From Burkholderiales bacterium (GTDB taxonomy: Bacteria > Pseudomonadota > Gammaproteobacteria > Burkholderiales > Burkholderiaceae_F): a stretch of 6,339 nt of DNA. The translations under genes were made by a program, and so were the position numbers. The DNA lies in contig JAJPXW010000167.1 in NCBI GenBank assembly GCA_021205255.1, positions 1 to 6,339 of the forward strand, in the 5' to 3' direction. The stretch's first letter is position 1. Each line of letters begins with the position of its first letter. The notes under the pieces are model-generated. The model was not told the origin of the DNA. It made no database searches and saw nothing but the letters and a program-made list of their open reading frames with translations. Positions 1-5,499 of this stretch are shown here, piece by piece.

Positions 1-2
1 GT

Positions 3-1571
3 ATGACCTCTTTCGACTTTGAAGCGCCGTTGGCCGAGTATCTGCGTGAAGAAGTTGCCAAGGTTCTATTGGCTAAGGATATTCGTTGCCTAGACGACCT
101 TCTTGATCTTATCTACACCAATGGGGAAAGGTGGTGGCACGTCGTTGGCTTAAGCGATTTCTTTGGAAATGGCGTTACTAAATGGCTTTGCGACCATGAG
201 CACCTGCTTGGAGACGTTGATCTTCCTGCTAATCTGAAACGCAGGGGCTCCTTGCTGAGACCTGCAAGAAAAGACATAGACTACGAAGATGTAGCTATTG
301 CTAATTTCGATGATGTCGTCAACCCCGAAACCAGACATAAACGAATTGCTTCCTATGATCTTTATCCTCACTCCGTCAATTCAGGCGCAAGTCCGATGGA
401 AAGGATAGTGGTATCCAAGTACTACGATGGATCTGAGGGTTCTAACAGAAACAGGACTGAACCGGCTTCCCTAACCGCTAAAAACGATTTGCAGGCTATT
501 GAAGCTTGGCTAAAGGCAAAAGCGACAAATAACAATACCCGTTCTTCCTATAAAAAGGAGGCTGAAAGGTTTCTTCTTTGGGCAATTCTTGAAAAGCAGA
601 AACCATTGTCGTCTCTCGATCTCGATGAATGCGCCGACTATCCAAGATGGTTGGAAATGCTCGGCAGAGTCAGCGACGAGGAATGGAATAGCCAGTGGAA
701 GAACCCTCAGAGCACTTGGATTGGACCGAAGAACGTATCGCGAGACTCTTCTAATTGGCGTCCGTTTAATAGTGCTTTAGGCTATTCAAGCCGTCATACT
801 GCTTTGACGGCCGTAAGATTGCTTTTCTCATTTCTGCATAAAACTGGCTACCTTGCCACTAACCCTTTCGATATGGTCTCGGCAAAAGTGCGCTTATTAC
901 CAGGGGAAGGAAAGCCTCATGAGTTTGCCGATAGGTCTCTAACTAAAGAACAGTGGGCAGAGATTCTTAATTATCTTAAACAGCAACCTGATGGAATCAA
1001 GAAAGCCAGACTTAAAGTTATTTTTGTTCTCGGTAAAGGCCTTGGCATGCGATGCGTTGAAATGCTCAACGCTAGATGCGGTTGGATAGAGAGACGCTTA
1101 GTTGGCAATAAAGAAGCTACGATGATTTCTATCGTTGGTAAAGGCGATAAGGAAAGACGTTTGCCAATATCGGATGCGCAAATCCAGATTATCAACGACT
1201 ATTTGAAAATGAGAAACGAGTTGCCAATCGGCCAGGTACCCAACAGCCAAGTCCCAATTTTGGCTGCCTTGCGCATTAGTAAGGAAAGTGGTTGGCACTT
1301 ATCCCGCTCTGGACTCTATCTCATACTTTCCGATTTTTTGAATCAGGTAGCTCTTTCTATTCAGGGCGAGCGTCCGTTCGATGCAGCCAAACTAAAGGCA
1401 AGTTCCACGCACTGGCTCAGACATACCTTTGCGGTAAGAAGTCTCGAATCCATGTCAGTCAATATGGTGCAAGTCGCTCTTGGACATGCCTCAGTTGCAA
1501 CGACTACTCGTTACCTCAGACCAGAGGAAAGCGAGATTGTCGAAGCGATGGGTAACTTCGCTCCCATTTAA
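3..1571 (+). CDS. Large tyrosine-type site-specific recombinase (integrase), possibly 5'-truncated by the window edge
   Basis: Predicted phage-integrase-family tyrosine recombinase that cuts and rejoins DNA through a 3'-phosphotyrosine intermediate. The full catalytic set is visible (numbering from the ATG at 3): R350 in GLGMRCVE, the beta-hairpin lysine K380 in VGKGDKERRLPI, H470 and R473 in HWLRH, H495 in LGHAS, and nucleophile Y504 in TTRYLRP. About residues 160-290 look like the SAM-like core-binding domain, including NNNTRSSYKKEAERFLLWA. Residues about 10-70 (DDLLDLIYTNGERWW, then GVTKWL) resemble the accessory N-terminal domain of long Burkholderiales integrases (DUF3701-like, from memory). 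Those relatives usually carry further N-terminal sequence. Only two bases precede the ATG and no stop is visible, so the true start may lie outside. Nothing looks broken, so it is probably active. Its target is unknown: no excisionase, tRNA or att repeat is visible. The gene is convergent with holB. Family certain; role and exact start uncertain. Confidence 0.9.
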   Translation: MTSFDFEAPLAEYLREEVAKVLLAKDIRCLDDLLDLIYTNGERWWHVVGLSDFFGNGVTKWLCDHEHLLGDVDLPANLKRRGSLLRPARKDIDYEDVAIANFDDVVNPETRHKRIASYDLYPHSVNSGASPMERIVVSKYYDGSEGSNRNRTEPASLTAKNDLQAIEAWLKAKATNNNTRSSYKKEAERFLLWAILEKQKPLSSLDLDECADYPRWLEMLGRVSDEEWNSQWKNPQSTWIGPKNVSRDSSNWRPFNSALGYSSRHTALTAVRLLFSFLHKTGYLATNPFDMVSAKVRLLPGEGKPHEFADRSLTKEQWAEILNYLKQQPDGIKKARLKVIFVLGKGLGMRCVEMLNARCGWIERRLVGNKEATMISIVGKGDKERRLPISDAQIQIINDYLKMRNELPIGQVPNSQVPILAALRISKESGWHLSRSGLYLILSDFLNQVALSIQGERPFDAAKLKASSTHWLRHTFAVRSLESMSVNMVQVALGHASVATTTRYLRPEESEIVEAMGNFAPI

Positions 1572-1589
1572 ATACGAAACTATTACAAC

Positions 1590-1643
1590 AAGTGCGCTAT
1601 CTCCTTACAAGACAGCGCACTTATAAGATACTTTTATATTTTC
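1590..1643. terminator. Hairpin terminator between the integrase and holB, possibly bidirectional
   Basis: A perfect 9-bp inverted repeat, AAGTGCGCT (1590-1598) and AGCGCACTT (1614-1622), encloses a 15-nt loop. Inside the loop, after one A-C mismatch, three more pairs can form. An AT-rich stretch with T runs (1623-1643) follows on the plus strand, so it can end the integrase transcript. On the minus strand the run after the hairpin is TTGTTGTAATAG, less T-rich, so termination of holB there is plausible but weaker. It lies 19 bp past the integrase stop, in the 104-bp gap between two convergent genes. Confidence 0.72.
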
Positions 1644-1675
1644 ACTTCTCCAATTCTTCTACCTTTACGATCTCT

Positions 1676-2707
1676 TTATGTTTTACAGGCTTGGATGTAG
1701 TGGAAGAGAAGATCCTGGGCAATGAGCGTCGGATTTAACGCAATAAAAGTAGTCTGCTTGACCCTGCGGATTTCGTCTAAATAATTCATCAGCTTTTTTA
1801 CATCGACAGACTTACCTATTCTTGCCGAAGCTCCTTTCGCCCTTAGAAAATATCGAGGAGGCAGTTTATTTGCGGCCAAGACCAGATCGTTTACCCAACG
1901 TTGAAGGAATATAGCTAACGGTAAAGTCGGTAAAATGCTGTTAGTTATTGCAACTACGTCGGCTGAACTTGCCATGGCTCCTTTGGAAAGGAAATTTAGT
2001 AAGGTATTTTCCAAGTCCTCTCCGAGTAATAGCTTATCGTCCTCTTCAAAATAAAGGAGCGGCAATCCCCCTAGCCTCGCTAGAGTCTCTTCCGGGTTTG
2101 CAATGCCCTTGCCTTTTAAATATGCAATGCCCTGTTCGGCAGAAGGAGAAGGCACATTAATGATTTGACAGCGGGAACGGATAGTAGGAAGTAAAGCTTC
2201 TAAATTTTCCGTCACTAGAATTAGTACAGAATCAGGTGGTGGCTCCTCCAAGGTTTTAAGCAAAGCTGAGCTTTGGGTCTCCTGCATCATGTTCGCCGGA
2301 TAGACGACAACAACCTTTTTGCCTCCTCGGATTGATCCAGTAGAAAGATAATCCGTTATGTCTCGGATTTGCTCAATGACAATATTTCGAGTCAAAGATT
2401 TCTTTGCCGTTGCTTTAACCGGTTCGGCCCAAGGTTCCGGATGTATTGCTTGTTCGGCTTCCGAAAGAACTAACTTTAAATCTGGATGGCTACCTGCCTT
2501 ATTCAAAGTGCATTCACTGCATTTGCCGCAGGCTTCTCCATTAACCGGGTTTTTGCATAGCAAAGATTCTGCAAATGCTTCTGCAAGCTCAAAAAGCCCA
2601 GCCCCTCTGCATCCGCTGATCAAAATAGATCCGGATTGCTTGGCTTTAAGCCTATTTAGCGTGTCTAATGGTTTGGCTAGCCAAGGATATTCTGTGGTCA
2701 ACCCCAT
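1676..2707 (-). CDS. holB: DNA polymerase III subunit delta' (clamp-loader stator)
   Basis: Delta-prime subunit of the DNA polymerase III clamp-loader complex, which opens and loads the beta sliding clamp. At 343 aa it is close to the usual length (about 330). The N-terminal AAA+ module has a degenerate P-loop (SGCRGAGLFE, residues 31-40) with Leu at the position of the Walker A lysine, as expected for a subunit that does not hydrolyse ATP. A zinc-binding module follows with C51, C60, C63 and C66 (CGKCSEC). SSALLKTLEEPPPDSVLILV (146-165) is the family hallmark and IRSRC (176-180) contains the SRC motif. The C-terminal part is helical, as in the collar domain. The ATG at 2707 overlaps the end of tmk by 10 nt, which suggests coupled translation as last gene of mltG-tmk-holB. 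An AGGGA lies about 12 nt upstream, a rather long spacing. MGLTTEYPWL fits the usual short lead before YPW. Confidence 0.96.
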   Translation of the reverse strand: MGLTTEYPWLAKPLDTLNRLKAKQSGSILISGCRGAGLFELAEAFAESLLCKNPVNGEACGKCSECTLNKAGSHPDLKLVLSEAEQAIHPEPWAEPVKATAKKSLTRNIVIEQIRDITDYLSTGSIRGGKKVVVVYPANMMQETQSSALLKTLEEPPPDSVLILVTENLEALLPTIRSRCQIINVPSPSAEQGIAYLKGKGIANPEETLARLGGLPLLYFEEDDKLLLGEDLENTLLNFLSKGAMASSADVVAITNSILPTLPLAIFLQRWVNDLVLAANKLPPRYFLRAKGASARIGKSVDVKKLMNYLDEIRRVKQTTFIALNPTLIAQDLLFHYIQACKT

Positions 2708-3306
2708 GTCTGAAACATTTCCCTGAGTTCTTTACTAATTTTTTCTTTTGGTCTTGTGGCGTCAATAACTAAAAACCTTTCGGGTTCTTGCTTTGCAAGT
2801 TCCAGGTAGCCAAGCCGCACTCTTTCACGAAATAGACGATCTTCGGACTCGAACCTGTCTCTGTCTTCAGAAAGCCTTTTTAGTGCTTCGTCCGTTGGAA
2901 TATCGAAAAGTACTGTCAAATCCGGTTTTAAATCTGGATGGACAAAGTCGGCAAGCATATCAACCCACTCTTTCGGCAACATTCTGCCAGCAGCCTGGTA
3001 TGCGTAGGAAGCGTCTGTAAAACGATCGCATAAAACCCATTTTCCTTCTTTAAGAGCGGGTCTTACGATGTTTTGGAGATTTTCTTCACGGGCTGCAAAC
3101 ATCATCAGCAATTCGCTTTTAGCCGACATAGGCTGATGGAGCAAAATTTCACGGATACTTTCAGCCGTCGGCGTGCCACCGGGCTCTCTTGTCGTGACAA
3201 AGGACACTCCACGTTGTTGTAGAGTGTCCGCAATGACTTGAAATTGAGTGCTTTTACCTGCTCCGTCTACCCCTTCCAAAGTGATGAACTTCCCTCTTTG
3301 CTTCAC
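2698..3306 (-). CDS. tmk: Thymidylate (dTMP) kinase
   Basis: Cytoplasmic kinase converting dTMP and ATP to dTDP and ADP, an essential step in dTTP synthesis. The 202-aa length is normal. The P-loop is GVDGAGKS (residues 12-19). TREPGGT (39-45) is the thymidine-binding signature, DRF (94-96) the DR motif, and YQAAGR (103-108) a conserved nucleotide-binding segment. The lid around 148-157 carries Arg149, Arg151 and Arg157, while the P-loop has no arginine; this matches the type II (E. coli-like) arrangement, in which the catalytic arginine sits in the lid. The start codon is GTG, overlapping the mltG stop by 4 nt (GTGA), with AGGAG 9 nt upstream. Its 3' end overlaps holB by 10 nt. Translation is therefore probably coupled along mltG-tmk-holB. 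Confidence 0.97.
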   Translation of the reverse strand: MKQRGKFITLEGVDGAGKSTQFQVIADTLQQRGVSFVTTREPGGTPTAESIREILLHQPMSAKSELLMMFAAREENLQNIVRPALKEGKWVLCDRFTDASYAYQAAGRMLPKEWVDMLADFVHPDLKPDLTVLFDIPTDEALKRLSEDRDRFESEDRLFRERVRLGYLELAKQEPERFLVIDATRPKEKISKELREMFQTWG

Positions 3307-4364
3307 TTGCCCTGGCTCCTGAGGTATTTGCGGACAGCTTCATTATGTTCTTTCAACGTAGTTGAAAAGTGAGACTTGCCACTTCCGTCGGCCATGGCGA
3401 CAAAATATAGATAGTCCGTTTTAGCTGGGTGGGCGGCAGCTTCGATAGCTGCCTCTCCAGGGATGGCAATTGGAGTCGGTGGTAGGCCGGCATGGAGATA
3501 GGTGTTATAGGGATGATCTGTCTTTAAGTGGGACTTGAGAATTTTGCCTTGGAAGTTTTCTATGCCATAGATTACGGTTGGGTCTGTTTGTAAAAGCATG
3601 CCCTTTTTTAGCCGATTATTGAAGACGCTTGAAATTAACTCGCGGTCGTCCTTGTTTCCGGTTTCTTTTTCAATGATGCTGGCCAGGATTAATAATTCGT
3701 AGCTATTTTTAACTGCAATATCAGGATCACGGTTTTTCCATGCACGCTCTAGTCTTTTCTGTTGTTCGTGGTAGGCTTGTTGTAATGTAGAAAGAACTTT
3801 GGCTCCTTGATTAAAAGTGTAAGTAGCTGCGGCAAATTGGCCTTCTGGAAAAACGCCAGGAGCCCCTACCTGTTCCATTACTTCCTCTGGAGACATCTTT
3901 GGTTGTTTCTTGAAATCCTCGTCACTTTGGATTCGATCTAAAAAGTTATTTGTGCGTGTACCTTCAACGATCGTGTACCGCCCCTTAAGTACATCACCAC
4001 TTGCAATATGATCAATAAAATGTTTTAAGGTCCAATTAGATTCAAGACGGTATCGGCCTTGTTTAATATCCTTATCTGCTCCGTAATAAGTGAAGGCTCG
4101 AGAGGCTATTTCAGGGTTTAAAGGCATACCGGCTTTAATGGCCTGATCAACCAGATCCCTGGCAGTAGTCCCAGCCTCAGCTTCAACTACAACTTGCGTT
4201 TGGCCATCGGCAATTTTTATCTCGTGCACATTCACATACCAATAGAGGTATAGGAAGCTACCGAGACCCGCTAAAAAAAAGATCCCTACAACTATTAGGC
4301 CGACATAAATAATCGACTTCAAGTATTTACGCACAACTACACCATCGGAAGTTAATTTCCACAT
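3303..4364 (-). CDS. mltG: Endolytic murein transglycosylase MltG (YceG-like)
   Basis: Inner-membrane lytic transglycosylase that cleaves nascent peptidoglycan glycan strands in the periplasm and is thought to set strand length. The 353-aa protein starts with a short basic cytoplasmic tail, then one membrane segment (about residues 18-43, rich in I, V, L, F). A LysM-like subdomain follows (about 56-125), then the YceG catalytic domain. The catalytic glutamate lies in ASIIEKETG (228-236), most likely E232. Also conserved are SVFNNRL (246-252), LQTDPTVIYG (258-267), YNTYLHAGLPPTPIAIPG (286-303) and AAAHPAKTDYLYFVA (309-323). It heads the mltG-tmk-holB operon and its stop overlaps the tmk start. 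The ATG at 4364 has no good Shine-Dalgarno sequence (AAAGTGA at best); a GTG at codon 11, giving an MRKYLKS start, is an alternative. ygfZ lies divergently upstream. Confidence 0.95.
   Translation of the reverse strand: MWKLTSDGVVVRKYLKSIIYVGLIVVGIFFLAGLGSFLYLYWYVNVHEIKIADGQTQVVVEAEAGTTARDLVDQAIKAGMPLNPEIASRAFTYYGADKDIKQGRYRLESNWTLKHFIDHIASGDVLKGRYTIVEGTRTNNFLDRIQSDEDFKKQPKMSPEEVMEQVGAPGVFPEGQFAAATYTFNQGAKVLSTLQQAYHEQQKRLERAWKNRDPDIAVKNSYELLILASIIEKETGNKDDRELISSVFNNRLKKGMLLQTDPTVIYGIENFQGKILKSHLKTDHPYNTYLHAGLPPTPIAIPGEAAIEAAAHPAKTDYLYFVAMADGSGKSHFSTTLKEHNEAVRKYLRSQGK
3316..3320 (-). promoter_or_regulatory. Ribosome binding site of tmk, inside the mltG 3' end
   Basis: On the minus strand AGGAG lies 9 nt before the GTG start of tmk (3306-3304), within the last codons of mltG. 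This site supports the GTG start and the 4-nt overlap with the mltG stop. The next ATG-like choices downstream would cut into the beta strand before the P-loop. Confidence 0.7.
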
Positions 4365-4488
4365 TATTCACTTTAAAGCATTAGGAGGGAGATTGCACGG
4401 GTTAAATGTGCCCAAAAGTGATAAATACCCCCTCTATTTAATAAAGTTATGCTGTACCCTCCTCGGAAAATTTATCAGGAGACTATTT
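4365..4488. promoter_or_regulatory. Divergent mltG/ygfZ intergenic region with inverted repeats
   Basis: This 124-bp AT-rich spacer must hold the promoters of both the mltG operon and ygfZ. No convincing -35/-10 pair was found for either strand; TTGCAC at 4393-4398 and TATGCT at 4448-4453 are isolated weak matches. It contains a perfect 7-bp inverted repeat, AGGAGGG (4383-4389) and CCCTCCT (4457-4463), 67 nt apart, and a small GCAC/GTGC hairpin (4395-4398 with 4408-4411). CTCCT (4459-4463) can also pair with the ygfZ Shine-Dalgarno sequence at 4477-4481. The promoter role is inferred from position alone. Confidence 0.5.
4477..4482 (+). promoter_or_regulatory. Ribosome binding site of ygfZ
   Basis: AGGAGA lies 6 nt before the ATG at 4489, an ideal Shine-Dalgarno placement. 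It decides the start: the frame also opens at a TTG at 4393, but the 32 extra residues there do not look like the family N-terminus, whereas MSTQESNAWL does. Confidence 0.85.
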
Positions 4489-5400
4489 ATGTCAACACAA
4501 GAATCCAATGCTTGGCTTTTTAGCGACGAGCCAGATTATCGGATGATTACAGTAATTGGCGAAGACGCCGGCAAGTTTCTACAAGGACAATTAACACAAG
4601 ACGTGCTCGGCTTGCCCGAAAACCAAGCTAAGTGGTTCGCAAGCTGCAACTATGCAGGAAGAGTAGCTTCCACTGGTTTAATTTTCCATATTCCAGACGG
4701 CTATGGTTTGCTTGTTAGAGCTACCCTTGCGCAAAAAGAGGTCGACAGGCTTCAAGAGTTTGTTTTAAGAAGCAAAGTCATTGTCGCTATGGAAGAAGGC
4801 CCGATTACTTTTATTGAGGGTGAAGAAGATGCAGTGGCAAAAGCCAAATGCCCGGCTTTGCCATTGAATCCATTTGAAGTTTGGCAGGGCCACGGTACTG
4901 TTTGCGTCCGCTTGGCACCCGCTGATAACGATAAGTTAAGAGCTCGCTTTGTAGCCGTCGGTCCAATTCCACCAAATATGGAATTAGGTCCGAAGACTTC
5001 AAACCAAATGGAAAAATATTTAATTGACCAAGGTGTTGCCTTAATCGACCAGAAGGAAACTTTAGCTTGGTTGCCACAAGCATTGAATCTCGATTTGATT
5101 GGCGCTATCTCCTTTAAGAAAGGCTGCTATACCGGTCAAGAAGTAGTCAGCAAGACACAGCATCTTGGAAAAGTAAAACGCAGAATGTTCTTGGGAACCA
5201 CCGATGCCGAAGATATTGACCCCGGTACGGAAGTCTTCATGGAAGACGAGCCAATGGGACATGTCCTGCAAAGCGTCGATAAGAAATTCCTCTACGTGAT
5301 GAGGTTTGATTATTTTGATTCGGAACTTTATGTAAAGGGAAGCCTTATTAAGAAACTCGATTTACCATACTCAGTTACTGTTCCGACGAGTGTCATTTAG
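4489..5400 (+). CDS. ygfZ: tRNA-modifying / Fe-S cluster assembly protein YgfZ (folate-binding)
   Basis: Cytoplasmic tetrahydrofolate-binding protein of the YgfZ/GcvT-like family. In E. coli it supports assembly or repair of certain Fe-S enzymes, including MiaB, which modifies tRNA. The decisive motif is KGCYTGQE (residues 211-218, C213), the family signature with its conserved functional cysteine, preceded by NLDLIGAISFK. The N-terminal half has the GcvT-like fold signature GEDAGKFLQGQLTQDV (24-39) and the CNYAGRVAS segment (53-61). The 303-aa length is slightly below E. coli YgfZ (326 aa) but all regions are present. The ATG at 4489 was chosen for its strong AGGAGA site. The gene stands alone on the plus strand, divergent from mltG, and ends before a strong terminator at 5447. 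A 32-residue in-frame extension from a TTG at 4393 is possible but unlikely. Confidence 0.95.
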   Translation: MSTQESNAWLFSDEPDYRMITVIGEDAGKFLQGQLTQDVLGLPENQAKWFASCNYAGRVASTGLIFHIPDGYGLLVRATLAQKEVDRLQEFVLRSKVIVAMEEGPITFIEGEEDAVAKAKCPALPLNPFEVWQGHGTVCVRLAPADNDKLRARFVAVGPIPPNMELGPKTSNQMEKYLIDQGVALIDQKETLAWLPQALNLDLIGAISFKKGCYTGQEVVSKTQHLGKVKRRMFLGTTDAEDIDPGTEVFMEDEPMGHVLQSVDKKFLYVMRFDYFDSELYVKGSLIKKLDLPYSVTVPTSVI

Positions 5401-5446
5401 CTAGTTGAAACTGAGGCACTCGTGTCCTCCCTATTTATTAGGTGTT

Positions 5447-5481
5447 AAAACAAACCCGGCCATTACGACCGGGTTAGTTTT
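5447..5481. terminator. Bidirectional Rho-independent terminator between ygfZ and gsiD
   Basis: The perfect GC-rich stem AACCCGG (5453-5459) / CCGGGTT (5469-5475) encloses a 9-nt loop. After one A-A mismatch it extends by five pairs, AAAAC (5447-5451) with GTTTT (5477-5481). The flanking A run and T run give a U tract on both transcripts, so it fits termination of ygfZ on the plus strand and of the convergent permease gene on the minus strand. It lies 46 bp past the ygfZ stop and 18 bp past the permease stop. Confidence 0.88.
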
Positions 5482-5499
5482 CAAGGAGAGACAAACTAA

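Noticed and set aside
1634..1730. Minus-strand reading frame offset by +1 at the holB end, running past the holB stop (… KPVKHKEIVKVEELEK), which could hint at a frameshifted longer C-terminus.
   Set aside because: The normal holB frame ends at a typical length with plausible C-terminal helix residues, and the offset frame has a stop just upstream and no start codon or ribosome binding site.
2475..2941. Exact 15-bp repeat TTTAAATCTGGATGG at 2475-2489 (holB) and 2927-2941 (tmk).
   Set aside because: Both copies encode the same in-frame peptide HPDLK, so coding coincidence explains the repeat; nothing else around the copies is shared.
4393..4488. Taking the TTG at 4393 as the true ygfZ start.
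   Set aside because: The ATG at 4489 has an ideally placed AGGAGA and gives the family-like N-terminus; the extension is unlike YgfZ and lies in the divergent promoter region.
1594..5114. Exact 13-bp direct repeat GCGCTATCTCCTT at 1594-1606 (in the terminator after the integrase) and 5102-5114 (in ygfZ), considered as an attachment-site pair.
   Set aside because: One 13-mer match is about what chance gives in 6.3 kb; the second copy lies inside the conserved coding sequence of ygfZ, and the intervening genes are core housekeeping genes rather than cargo.
5386..5423. Inverted repeat ACGAGTG (5386-5392) / CACTCGT (5417-5423) across the ygfZ stop codon.
   Set aside because: The 24-nt loop and the lack of a following T run make it a poor terminator; the hairpin at 5447-5481 is far better.
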